Notes under the pieces: generated by a model | Told to the model about the DNA's origin: nothing | The model's input: the letters and a program-made list of their open reading frames with translations, nothing else | The model's database searches: none | Origin: Cristatella mucedo | Taxonomy: Eukaryota > Bryozoa > Phylactolaemata > Cristatellidae | NCBI GenBank assembly: GCA_009760855.2 | Contig: WPIO01000002.1 | Coordinates: forward strand, 15,233,001 to 15,297,000 | Length of the DNA stretch: 64,000 nucleotides | Direction: 5' to 3' | Part shown: piece by piece, positions 34,259 to 44,959 of the stretch | How the letters are laid out: the number at the start of each line of letters is the position of its first letter | Numbering within the stretch: the first letter of the stretch is position 1 | Position numbers and translations under genes: made by a program

Positions 34259-36362
34259 TTAAAGGGGAGTATCACCAGATAGATAAACGGGTGGATTTGA
34301 AAGGTCAATTGATGTACTTGAAGGATCTTGAAAATTAAATGTATACGGAATAGGATCAAAATAAGTATCAGTCATTTCCCAAGAACGGTTTAAAACTTAT
34401 TAATTGGATTATACCCCATATTTTCAATCATAGGTTCATAATTAGTTTTTTTAGTAATTTCTTTTGATGCTGATAAAGAATAATTTACTCTATTAACTAA
34501 TAAAATATGAACATAATCAAAATCATTTGGAGTTATAATATCTTTATAGTTAAAGCATTATAAACAACATTAAATGCAAATGATTTTTATTTTGGTTTGT
34601 TAATAATAATAAAATCAAATATAGAATCACTTAACACTACCATATTATTACCCTTAACACCAAAAGATCTTAATTTAAGTATACTAGATGAATTAAAACT
34701 TGGAGAATTCAATTTACAGTTGTATTTTAAAATTATAATATCACCATACTTTCCTTTACCTATATTTATAACAACTTGTGCAAGTATAGTTATATAGTTT
34801 ATTCTAGTTATATTATCAAATCTTAACAAAAATGAATTATATTACTATTTTTATTACATGCTATATATCTTGATGTATTATTAATAACATTAATTTTTCT
34901 ATTATAGACATTAACATCAATATCTTTTATTCTTAATTCTATTTTTGAGTGTGTTGGTTCTTTTTATACTAACATCTGATCATTTAGATAGGATAGGTAT
35001 GTTATTATCTAATATTCTATCTTTACCGGGTAATTATTAAGAATTTTTATAAATTTATTAATATCTCCAATATTAGTTATACTGTTAACAGTCAATTTAA
35101 AATTACATAAGATACAATAACAAGTAATACCATTAAAATTGTTTGCATAAATATGTCTGTTTTAAATAAAACTTAGGTAATATTTTTAATTTTATTAAAT
35201 AATTTAGTTTATATTTAGAAAAAGTCTCTTCATATCTTTACATTTTCACTTTACTTACAATTAACTTTCCAGATATGGTTTTATTAGAAGCATGTGCATC
35301 AAACTTTATATCAAGATATCCTTTCGTTGCAATATCACTTCCATTGATAGGATGTGATATATTTATATACCTTTTTGAATTTGCAGATAAATTACCAGTC
35401 ATTTGTTGATCTGAGTTTTTTTGCATAATGGTTATCAGCAAATGTTTTATTAACAGTTTCTAAATCATCAACTGTTTCTCCAACATTGGTTATTATGTTT
35501 GAATCAAAATTCAATGTTCTTTTTCAATTCTGGTTCATTTCTAGAAAGCATTTACGTTAATGCTATATAAAAAGTTAAATTTATATTTCCTACATTAAGT
35601 AGATATTGCGTGCATACAATTTGTAAATCAAACGTCATTTTATTATTTGAATCAATAATAAGACTTCCAAATTACTGAAATGAATAATTAGTATTTATTC
35701 CTGTTAATGGAAGAGGAATTATCATTTTCATTGTATTACTTGGTGCTACATATGTAGTAAATATTATAAATAAAGACCAAGGTATAACTAAACTATTAAA
35801 TATAATGATTCTTCAAAATCAAATCTACCTTGATAGTTTGTTCCATAAATATTTGTTTGTTGAGTTGAATCTATAAGCATTTTAAATGATACTTTTGCAA
35901 CATTTCCATCAGTCATTTTATTAGGATAACGAAGATTAACACCATCATTAGGATTAACAGGATCATTTATAATCGAAATAAAATTATTTACCATATCTAA
36001 ATTCTCTTTAACTGCTCCACAATTGACACTAAGAAAGTGGCATCCATATATGATTTATTAGGAACATCTTTTTCATCACTAGGCATAGTACTAACATTGA
36101 TACCACTAGGTACATTTAAATCTTCACTAATTTTTCCACCAGTAAGTGTTAATTTCGTATCGGCATAATCTTTTGCTGCAGCATCACTAGATCTAATGGA
36201 ATTAGCAAGATCTACTATTCTGTAATTATTTATATCAATATCTCCAGCAGAAGTAGTTGATCTAGAAACCCTTGTAACAAAGTTTGTATCTATATACTTC
36301 CTATTTAAAGCATCTCCAGCTTCAACAGGATCACCTAAGTTCTTAATCAAGTTATCATTCAT
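34259..36362 (-). pseudogene. Fibre-like gene B, copy 2
   Basis: The start ATG follows GTATAGAA, and that TAG is the stop of gene A. The N-terminus has phage tail-fibre repeats: NLGDPVEAGDALNRKYID, DINNYRIVDLANSIRSSDA, AAKDYADTKLTLTGGKIS and INDPVNPNDGVNLRY. Beta-rich sequence follows, ending with YFDPIPYTFNFQDPSSTS and a TAA at 34,259-34,261. About 700 codons if repaired. Repeats of this kind form trimeric shafts in phage tail fibres (family knowledge), so a receptor-binding spike is the likely role (inference). Several shifts and stops. Confidence 0.7.
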
Positions 36363-36364
36363 TT

Positions 36365-37221
36365 CTATACAATACTAACAAGTAAATTTATATAAGTAAT
36401 TCCACTTGCATCAGTAAACTTATCAACAGCATAAGTACAGATTCCATCAATATTTATTATTAAAACTATAGTACCACTAACACCATAAGTGTTATCACTA
36501 GTCAGCTCTAAATAAGAATTAGTTTTATTAGTTGCATACTCAATATTACATATCAATAAGTTAGGTAAACTATCAGGAAATAATGTTTTTAGGTTAGTTG
36601 AATATACAATAACTTTTCCTGTGCTTGGTGAAATAACTGGTATATCTCCAGGAGTAATATTTTGAGGTTGAAATTCATTTCCTGTAGTTCGATTAGCAGT
36701 AATATTCAAACCTAGCATATCAAGTTTAAATAAAGTAGGATAAGTACTAGAAATCAAACCTAAATATCTGTCCTACTTGTTTAGTATTATCAACATATTG
36801 TTCTGTTATTACATCAGAATCTTTCAAGTTTATAATATTTTGTTTTCCATGTCCATACTCGAAATTGCTTTACCTTGAAACACTTGTGTCATACTTTTCA
36901 GTAACCCATAGTTTATTACTTTATAAGGTCTTAGATCTGAACAAACAGTTCCATCAGCAGAGTTACCTGATATACCAATAACATTCATACAATTAAGTTG
37001 TGACATCATTTTTGCATCTTTTTTTGATAATAAATTACTTAGACTTGATACAGTTGTTAACTCTCCTGAAATACTACTAACAACACTACCACCAAAATTT
37101 GAACTAAGACCATAATCTAGTCTTATTACATCCACATCATTAACAGGAAACTTAAATTAGTTATTCTATTATTATTTGCATTTAGTTCAGTATAAACAAT
37201 TCCATTAATCTTAGTTACCAT
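36365..37221 (-). pseudogene. Fibre-like gene A, copy 2
   Basis: Starts MVTKINGIVYTELNANNNRI, a phage-fibre-like repeat. GELTTVSSLSNLLSKKD, VIGISGNSADG and RPYKVINYGLLKSMTQ follow, then a beta-rich C-terminal region ending NLLVSIV. Homologous to 18,697-19,549. It has two or more frameshifts (near 37,140 and 36,800). The start lies 11 bp from the divergent gene at 37,233. Confidence 0.65.
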
Positions 37222-37232
37222 TCTTATAATAT
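37222..37232. promoter_or_regulatory. Divergent promoter candidate, 11 bp
   Basis: TCTTATAATAT separates the start codons of fibre gene A (minus) and the hydrophobic gene (plus). It is near-palindromic (ATTATAA core) and too short for two ordinary promoters. Confidence 0.4.
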
Positions 37233-40200
37233 ATGAAGAATAAAAAAGGTAAAGGAGTTGCTGAAGATATAAAAGAAGGTGTCAGTACAACTAAAGAAGT
37301 TGTATCAGGTGCTACAACAGCAACAGAAGTAGGTTCAAAAGCAGTTACAAAAATAGCACCAACAATTGCAATGAAACTATCCTTACAAGCATCTAATAAA
37401 ATAGCAAAATTATTCCAAAAGTATTGTAATCGTTTAAAGTAATTGGAGGTGCTACTAAAGCTCTAGTAGGTTTTCTATCAGGTGTTACAGGAATAATAGA
37501 TCTTGGACTGTTTATGAAAGAGATTGTCGATGATATTAGTTCTGGTAAATACTGACAAGTGTTCTGGAAGACAATGCAAGAAAAAAAGGTTTGCTAAAAA
37601 TGACTGCCTCACTAAAATTATGGTATACAGCAATGAAGTACAATTAGAAGCATAAAAAGCAAATAGTGACTGGTATCTAGATCCTAGCAAATTTTTAACG
37701 GGGTAGCCTGCGACAAACCCCTGGTGTATCCAAAAAAGGTCACTTTTTTAAATTCGCATATTAAAGGTAAACTAGTTATAAATGCAAGCTCAAACTTTGG
37801 TAGTTTTCAGATGGCTGGAACATGGTCAATAAAATTATTACGTAAGACCTATTTAAACCGGAAGTAGTACATCGAGCTCAACAAAATAATTTTCTTTGAC
37901 AAATAACTGAGCAAGAACTGCGGTTTTCTGGTGAACTCTGCGAATACAAGCTACTCAGCCCTAAACGGACCCTCAAAAAATAACTGGAAAATGATGGAAC
38001 GTAAAAATTTCCCGGAAATGACATGCCCCTCGAGATCACACGTCCGATTGGTAGTATAACAAGATCATAAAAGAGTAAACCCCCTATCGGCAGGGTGCCT
38101 AGTCCCGCCTCTGCTTCCCGCTCCGCCCACCGCAACCGGCGGTAAACGGCATTCCAAGGCCCACTCCTTATTTACATGGCAGGAACCTGTTTGCATTGGA
38201 ATGTTTACATCGGATCGCAAACCGGAAGTGACTGTCATTCGGCCAGTAGTCGAACATTAGGGATAATGTATTGAGAATTTGCTGCTGCCGGGGCCGCCGT
38301 AACTAAGAAGTCCATTATCATGGCACCGCATGAATCCTGGGACAGCTGATCCAGTTCCTGTAGCCGCCATAACGCACGAGGCTACGGTCGCAAGTGGTAC
38401 TTTGTTCCGCGGCCGGTCAGCGTTGTGACTTGGATGGAACTAGCGCGTCGTTTACTGGAAGCCAGTCTGAAAATGTTAATTAATTTCTATTCAAGGAAAT
38501 TTAGGTGATTTCAAGTTCTCATTTATGTCGTTACTAGTTAGATATTTGTATTGGCGAATGCCGGTGAGCCGCCCGGCTGTACCCTGGATTGCCGGCCTGC
38601 CGTATGATATCGCGGATATGATCTGCTTAGGCTGTATAAGGATCTTGTTAGGTTGACCTATTCCTAAGATCCATATATATCTATTTATTGAATTGTTCGT
38701 GCGATGATAGCGTTTCCTAGTGCTGCCTCTTGGTTATAGCTTGGAGTTCTCAAGTTTATCTGCATACGACAGTCCAATGCCTGCTGTCATTTATGTCATA
38801 TCTCCTAAAATAATGATCCGATCACCTCAGAACTTTGGAATATGTGATTGATTGTAGTTACATAATCAGTCCAGCCTTCTCGCATGCATATTGTACCTCA
38901 GTAAATAGACTTGTTTTGATCAAAACTGGCTGTTTGTCGTGCTAAGCCTCTATCATCCTTTCACTCCCATGTCGTAAAGATATCACAGGTAGGCTACTTG
39001 TGACCCAATCAACGTGAAATTTGAAGTACATGGTCTTAAGTATGTGTTTCGATGTTGTATGGCGACAAATATAGTAACACTCTTGTTATTCTTCACCTAC
39101 ATTCATCGGCAGCTTAAGTTGGCTTCTCTGAGTGCTGTCACAGCAGTAGTACTTGGTACCTGGTCAATTGTACAACTTGGTCGATACTGGGCCGATCTGT
39201 GTGAAACTTGGAATATAGGTGGAGCTCACCTGTCTCGACACTATCCCCCTGTGCATCTATGCATGATGGGTGTGTATGCATACAATGTGCCTGTCACCAA
39301 GTGTCCGTGGGCTGTGCTCGTGATGACAGTCAAAAGTTTGAGATGTCAGTTTTTTTAAATTTTTGTGTGGGGAGAGTGTGTAGTCGAGTGTCTTGCATCT
39401 TTTGAGCGGTTTGCCATATTTCTACAATGACTTTTTTAATCGGGAAAATGTGGAGCAGCCTTTTAGCTGAAGTGCTATACGTGACCTTGGACTTTTACAA
39501 GTTATTAGAAGGTCAAAACTGCAGCTATATCACATCAAACGATAGCTAATGCTACCAGTGTTCTTCGTGCCAATTGTTATGCTATTCAGTTTACTGGTCT
39601 TCGTACGATATTTAATGAATGTGCTCTTGGGGGGGGACAACTCGCACTATTAGCGGCCATTTTGGGGAATAACTCCTGCTACTGGCTGCCATACGCCCGT
39701 GAAATGTTTGGTGAGGAAGTGTCGTGGAGTGCTGAACAGTTAGATCCGATGGCATGGAAAAAAAACTTTCTTGAAATAAAAGGAGGTATACTCCCAGCAA
39801 TTCCGGCAATAATAGCTAGTATCGTAAGTGTTGTTGGTGCAGTTGGTTTAGGTGTTTCAATTGCAGTTCCAGTTGCAGCTCTAATAAAAAAGATAGAAGA
39901 TATACAACTATGTATAAAAAGATAGTAGACACAACTATGTATACTGCGAGAGCAGCACCTATGACTACACATGAAGAAAGAATGAGTGCTTTGAGTTTGC
40001 AGAGTGAAAGACAAAAGAATGCTATTGTAGATTTAAGAAACATGATAGAACTGTTAAATAAAAGTGTTGATAGTGATAAAAGTGAGAAAGTACAAAATTC
40101 AGAAGTCAAAAATAGATTAGATTACTTGAATCAAGGAAAGAAACTTGTTAAAAAACGGAGGAGTTGAATATTCTCCTGATTTTAAACGAGATAAAAACGT

Positions 40201-40372
40201 AGAGAGTAGCACTGTTGGTGGTATAAAGACGTGTAATTATAAAAGTGAAAGTGCAATGTTATTAGTAAATTTATTTGATCAAGGTAAAAGTCAAGAAGAA
40301 ATACACAGAGAAGTACTAAACTTAGAGATGACCTCAAAAAGAGGTGTAAGAATTAAAAGTCAGTGTATCTAA
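37233..40372 (+). pseudogene. Hydrophobic virion-like gene, split by 2-kb insertion
   Basis: The N-terminal part (37,233-37,697) has TATEVGSKAVTK, SGVTGIIDLGLFM and SDWYLDPSKFL-type residues in shifting frames. The C-terminal part resumes at about 39,696 with MFGEEVSWSAEQLDPMAW, a hydrophobic LPAIPAIIASIVSVVGAVGL segment, ERMSALSLQSERQ and KSESAMLLVNLFDQGKSQEE. Copy 1 (17,472-18,680) is continuous across the junction, proving these are one gene. Predicted to insert in membranes by its central Ala/Ile/Val-rich helix. The family is not recognised. Confidence 0.65.
37698..39695. mobile_element. Unidentified 2-kb insertion in the hydrophobic gene
   Basis: More GC-rich than the element around it and interrupts a gene that is continuous in copy 1. 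It begins near GGGGTAGCCTGCGAC and ends near ATACGCCCGTG. No clear terminal inverted repeats, poly-A tail, protein motif or match to other repeats here were found. The short open frame at 39,014-39,358 has membrane-like segments but no recognised family. Possibly a non-autonomous transposon. Confidence 0.55.
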
Positions 40373-40937
40373 CTATTTCATTATCTTCTGTTAGAAAATA
40401 TTCAAAGTTTATTCGTGCAAAAGCAAGATGCAGTTGGATAGCCATCATGTCTCTCGCCTCAGCCGCAGCAGCAGGATCATCATAGTAGCCCAAATGATAG
40501 CATTTCTTATTGCAAAATATGATTTCCATTTGTTTTGTTGTTTTGTTTTTTATCCCAGGTAACACCTATAAAATCAGAACGAGCGTTTCTTTCGTTTCCC
40601 ACTATTTCTCTCATATTTTCACTATCAGTTGCATCTCTCAAGTTGTTAAAACTATTATTCAACCGATTTCCATCAGCGTGATCTATCTGATGAAGTGGAA
40701 ATTTTCCTGTCACTATTAAATATGCCAATCTGTGTGCCTGATATCTTTTCCCATCAATTGAAATTCTTCGATAACCAGTGTTTTCAATTGATCCTGATTC
40801 CTCACCCGCTACTGCTCTACAACGATTGGTTTTGTTTGTAAATTTGCCGGTTATTGCATATATGATAACAACTCCACCACTTGTTCACGCAAAACAGTAA
40901 CCTCATCGACTCTAATAATACAAATTTCATCTGACAT
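40353..40937 (-). pseudogene. HNH-AP2 endonuclease, copy 2
   Basis: The ATG follows CTATATAGAAA. In order: an N-terminal helix; GYRRISIDGKRYQAHRLAYL; the catalytic HQIDHADGNRLNNSFNNLRD segment; an AP2-like domain with FIGVTWDKKQNN and YHLGYYDDPAAAAEARD; ending VRYTDF. This domain pair is typical of phage and giant-virus free-standing homing endonucleases. It has two frameshifts and a stop. It sits on the opposite strand between pX and the hydrophobic gene, overlapping the latter's end, in the same place as in copy 1. Confidence 0.85.
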
Positions 40938-40988
40938 TTTCTATATAGTGTTTTCAAAGTCTCTACAATAATTTAATTGTATGTAAAA

Positions 40989-41720
40989 ATGAGTTATCAA
41001 GAAGTAAAACTTGCTCTATCTGATAATCAACTAAAACAAATACATAATTCTAGAGAACCTTTTTCTATAAGAGTTAAACATAAAGATTTATCTGGTGATG
41101 TTCATATTCTTGTTGCAAAGACTCAACTAGCTAGAATAGAAAAGAGTAAATCTAAAAATATAGGTTTACAATTGAATCTAAGTCTTGTAAAACTGAAACA
41201 AAATAGAAAACTTGGCTCGGGTATTGTCGATTTTATTAACAAACTTACTGGAAACCATGAGATGCATATGAAATTATCAAATAACGTAAAATCATAATTT
41301 GTTCCAAATGGAATTTTTAATAATACTAATAATTATAGTTATGTTGGACCAGGTACAAAATTTACTCAAAGAATGGATGAGGGGTATACTGGGGTCAGTG
41401 ATTTGGATGCTCCCTTACTTATTCATGATCGTACATACAATGATACAAGTTCTATGTCAGAACCTAGAAGAATAGAGATACGAAATTTATCTGATTTGGT
41501 ACTTGCAGGGAGTGCTGCTCGTATTGCTGATCCACGTCAACCTTCTTACGTACGTGAAGATGCAAAAACCGTGGCAGCGGTCATTACAGCGAAAGCAAAA
41601 CTAGGTTTGGGTATTGGTGGTATGTTGAATGATTCATTCGCAACTGATTTCTTAAAAGATAAAGTATCTAACCCTGCAAGTTTATATAAGATAAAAAATT
41701 TTTTCTTGTGGCATTGTTGA
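40989..41720 (+). pseudogene. pX-PLA2 virion protein
   Basis: The N-terminal ~100 residues are a basic domain (KTQLARIEKSKSKNIGLQLN, NRKLGSGIVDFINKLTG) of the type found in Polinton and adintovirus pX proteins. After one TAA (41,295-41,297) the same frame continues with YSYVGPGTKFTQR (calcium-binding loop) and LLIHDRTYND (catalytic HD pair) of the parvovirus-like phospholipase A2 fold. It then runs to SYVREDAKTVAAVITAKAK. In parvoviruses this activity helps virions leave endosomes (family knowledge). One stop and a frayed C-terminus are the only defects. Related fragments are at 1-286 and 16,535-16,804. Confidence 0.85.
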
Positions 41721-41812
41721 TAGAATGATAGATATAACTAGAAAAAAGGTATAAAAAATTTAACTAGTCTAGTTTTTGGTTTGTTTATTGTTATATGTTT
41801 TTTTTAAATTTT

Positions 41813-42295
41813 TTAGTATTCAGCAAGATTAAATTCACTTCTTTTAACAACACTATACACTTTAACTTGATCTAGTTTTAATCTAGTATTAAGTCTTTCT
41901 TCAGAACTGTAAGTATCTTTAGTTACATACCCACCATCAAAAATTCCCGTAACAGCAAAGCCATTGCCAAGTTTTTGAATCACATCAGCAATACTACTAA
42001 ACTTTAGTTGTTTGTTCTTTTGATCAAAGAATATACTTGGTTTAATACCAAATGCAAATCGTAATCCAATAGTTGAACGTTGTGACAAATCATAACCACT
42101 GTATTCAAATTTCATACTTGCTCTATTAGCAATATCTTCTAGTGCAGGTCTCATATCTTCAGTGATGTAGATCCATGCATTGAAGTAAGGTTTAGAATCT
42201 TTACTAATTTTCTCATCAATATGAACGCGTGCTGGTTTTCCTTTTGGGATGAAAACAGAAGAATTTTCAAGTACTACGAATTTTTTATTATCCAT
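41813..42295 (-). CDS. Intact 160-aa ORF of unknown function
   Basis: Full-length frame with no stops, starting MDNKKFVVLENSSVFIPKGK directly after a TATATAA motif. Mixed alpha/beta composition, many Lys and Phe residues, no signal peptide or membrane helix. Contains NAWIYITEDMRPALEDIANR and SIADVIQKLGNGFAVTGIFD. No family recognised. It lies next to the protease on the same strand. Being unbroken in a decayed element is notable. It could be a recently lost virion gene or may simply have escaped mutation. Confidence 0.65.
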   Translation of the reverse strand: MDNKKFVVLENSSVFIPKGKPARVHIDEKISKDSKPYFNAWIYITEDMRPALEDIANRASMKFEYSGYDLSQRSTIGLRFAFGIKPSIFFDQKNKQLKFSSIADVIQKLGNGFAVTGIFDGGYVTKDTYSSEERLNTRLKLDQVKVYSVVKRSEFNLAEY

Positions 42296-42357
42296 TTATA
42301 TACAAGGAGAAGAAAATGTTTAAATTAAATTAATAATTGCATTGTCGTTCCGAAATC

Positions 42358-42726
42358 TTATTCTTGAATTAGTTTTAGAAAGATTAGACATCTTCCACAA
42401 TCTGTTTGTTTATATTCTTGTAGAACAAATGTCTGAAAAAACTTGGTATAATTCCAAAATAATTTATTACTTCTCGCATTGGTAGAGCTCCAAATGAATC
42501 AAAGTAAAAACATTGCTTACCCTCGTTTTTTAATGCTACCCAGTGATATATTGCTAGATCTTATTCTCATGAATTGCAAATAAGACCTTCATTTTGAGTG
42601 GTTTTGTTAGTTCATCTCTTGTAAACACTCCTCTAAAGTTGTATATCTAATTCTTTAATATAATTATTTATTTCTATATCTGTTAGTGGTGTTGATTTTA
42701 CATTTGTTTAGTTTGTCTATGGTCAT
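42358..42726 (-). pseudogene. Adenain-like maturation protease
   Basis: Cysteine protease of the adenovirus protease (Ulp1/C5) type, which processes capsid precursors. Visible in shifting frames: LTDIEINNYIKEL; RGVFTRDELTKP; a catalytic-His segment HWVALKNEG; YFDSFGALPMREVINYFG (the acidic residue region); and a catalytic-Cys segment TDCGRCLIFLKL. The order and spacing match Polinton proteases, but at least three frameshifts break it. The length is slightly short for the family. It is followed closely upstream by the zinc-binding gene. Confidence 0.8.
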
Positions 42727-42732
42727 TTTTAG

Positions 42733-43080
42733 TTAAGCAAGTATTCGTTGTTTATCTTCTACACAAGAACCAACTCCAACTTTTGATTCTGTTCCAAGTC
42801 TTCTACCATGAGATAAAACTCCTTCACCTTTTGATCCTGTTCCTAATCTTCTGCCGTGAGATAATACACCTTCACCTGATGCACCAGTTCCTAATCTTCT
42901 ACAATAAGATAATACACCTTCACCAACACTTCTTAGTTTAACAAACTTTGATTTCTGACTATTACAAATAGTACAAATACCAGTAAACATTTCTCTCATT
43001 CCTTTTGTAGAGTCTACTTCAACATATTCCTAATGAATTGTATCAGTTTGTTTTTTACACTTCAAGAAAAAAATTTCCAT
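42733..43080 (-). pseudogene. Zinc-ribbon protein with internal repeats
   Basis: 116 codons starting after TTATAGAT. The N-terminal zinc ribbon has LKCKKQT and FTGICTICNSQKSKFVKL, the CxxC...CxxC pattern of a short Polinton/adintovirus protein family. Three tandem copies of GEGVLSxxRRLGTGxx then follow. One TAG lies between the two zinc-binding halves. It overlaps the start region of the divergent ATPase gene by sharing its 25-bp promoter gap. Confidence 0.65.
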
Positions 43081-43105
43081 ATCTATAATAATATAGAAAA
43101 AGTCG
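43081..43105. promoter_or_regulatory. Divergent promoter candidate with two TATAG motifs
   Basis: The 25 bp between the zinc-ribbon gene (minus) and the ATPase (plus) hold one TATAGAT on the minus strand and one TATAGAAAA on the plus strand, each at the expected distance from its start codon. Confidence 0.45.
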
Positions 43106-43461
43106 TTGAAAGTTAAAGCATTTAGTTTTGGACAAGATGTAGATACTGGACATACAGAACCATTACCTGAAGTACCTATTAGAGCATTAGTACTTGGACC
43201 AAGTGGAAAAGGTAAATCACAGTTACTAATGAATTGGATATTCTATGGAATGTTTAATTATGATACTTCCACAATCATTGCTTCAAGTTTAGATCAAAAG
43301 TTATATCGTGGTCTTATGTCGATGACTAAAGAAAATCATTCATATGTTTGGGTTAATGGTGTTGATGAAATGCCTAAAGTTGATTCTTATAAAAAGTGTA
43401 AGAATGTTGTTGTACTAGATGATTTAAAGACAAAAGATCAATCAAAAATCTTTTTACTAAA
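43106..43461 (+). pseudogene. Packaging ATPase, N-terminal half
   Basis: FtsK/HerA-type A32-like ATPase that would drive genome packaging. It has the Walker A LGPSGKGKSQLL at about residue 35 and the Walker B VVVLDDL near residue 107. The position expected for ATG reads TTG (43,106) although the upstream TATAG motif is intact. The frame is cut at 43,461 by the inverted capsid copy. The C-terminal half resumes at 44,627. Confidence 0.85.
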
Positions 43462-44610
43462 CCTAGTACTGTAAGTACAAGGATTTTGAGTATAATCATC
43501 ATATTTTTTGTAGTTTTGAGCTTCAAAAATCAACCATCGAGCTTTATCAATTGTATTTTGAACTGATAGAGTTTTAGTGAATTTAAGACCTTGATTAAGA
43601 CTAGTTATAGTAATATTTTCATATCGTCTAACTCAGTAGTTAAGTCTTATTTTCTTTGATTTTTCACTTGAAATATCAGCAAGTGTTCTTTGAATACTTC
43701 CCTTTGGTACAACACGTGGAACAACTAGTCTCATTTTTGACATTGCAACTTTGAAAGCAGTGTAAACACCATTTCCATTAGTTATTGTGTGAGGATTAGC
43801 TGCAGAACTTGATCATCTTGTGCTAATTGTGTTAAGTATATCACCAGTACCACCAGATGTATTAGTCAAAATAATATCTATCAAATCCACCAACACGAGC
43901 CATTTCAAGAGTAAATGGAATATTATACAGAATTTTATTCATGTCAGCACAAAAACCAGAAATTCTTGCTAGAGGAAGAGCAATGCTAAAATTTCCAACC
44001 TCATCAACAAGATTGTTTATAAGTCCTCTTCTAAACATGAATCCAATATTTAAAGTACTAGCTCCTGCAGCAGCAGGACTATCATATGAACTACTTAAAA
44101 CCATATCATCTAGTTGATTTGCTTTATCTTTTTTCCATCCAGTTGCAAGACCTTCTGTTCTATTATAATCATTTGGATAACATAGAAGTCCTATCAAAGT
44201 TGAAACACTTCCAACTCCTTTTTTTAGTGGAAGACTTTCAATTTCTTCAGCACCAAGTGTAACTCTCATACTACTAAACATCCAAGCACCAGCATTATTA
44301 ACAAGTCTTGCAGTAAGATTTCTATGTGGTGCACTAAAAGCACCAGTAGCAGTAGTTTGAGCTTGTAGTTGTCCTTCAAGTAAAAGATAAGCATCAGATA
44401 GAACATAACACGTTTGTTGTTCACCAGGAACAATGAATGAAACTAATTTAGAAGTAACAGTACCAGTTTCATTTCCATTCGTTTGATAAAACTCTCTAAA
44501 TTGATAGTCTCTAAGTTTGTAATCAGGTAAATCAGGATCTCCTAATTCAAGTATACTATCGATAGGTGCACTTTCCATTTTCTTCTCTATATACTAAACA
44601 GTACTTACTT
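43462..44610 (-). pseudogene. Inverted partial copy of the major capsid gene
   Basis: Nearly identical, reversed copy of 48,557-49,675, covering the upstream motif and the first ~370 codons of the capsid gene. It interrupts the ATPase and is flanked by AAATCTTTTTACTAAA (43,446-43,461) and AAATCTTTTTAATAAA (44,611-44,626), a likely target-site duplication. It shares with the other copy a frameshift after YYFD and in-frame TGAs. It differs at one homopolymer (five T here, six T at 49,195). At each edge 15-17 bp of unmatched sequence contain AGTACTGT in inverted orientation. Confidence 0.85.
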
Positions 44611-44949
44611 AAATCTTTTTAATAAAGTGATTATTTTACTAGTGGTAAACATTAATGATTGAACATATTCTACCTAGCACAAGGATTTACTAATATTCCT
44701 AGGAGAGAAATAAGAAACAATATAAACATAATTATAATCTTTAAGCAAAGTAATACTGATATAGAATATATTCGTGATGCATATCTTGGTGATATAGATA
44801 AAAGACAGTTTAAAGAATGGGTTAACTCTTGTACTAGAAATGGATTTGAATATTGTGTTATTGGTTTAACTAAAACAGGATCAGAAGGAAGATTTTGGAG
44901 TGCAGATAGTACAGGTAAACAATTAATAACTATTTTTAAGTGTATATAG
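44611..44949 (+). pseudogene. Packaging ATPase, C-terminal half
   Basis: Reads SDYFTSGKH, NIFYLAQGFTNIPRREIRNN, IIIFKQSNTD, FKEWVNSC and VIGLTKTGSEGRFW. These are the sensor-like and C-terminal segments of Polinton packaging ATPases, exactly what the N-terminal half lacks. Two stops lie next to the junction. The terminal TAG (44,947-44,949) is inside the TATATAGG motif of the next gene. Confidence 0.8.
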
Positions 44950-44959
44950 GAAATGATTA

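Noticed and set aside
43462-44610. A functional second capsid gene on the minus strand
   Set aside because: It is 3'-incomplete, sits inside the ATPase and shares lesions with the other copy.
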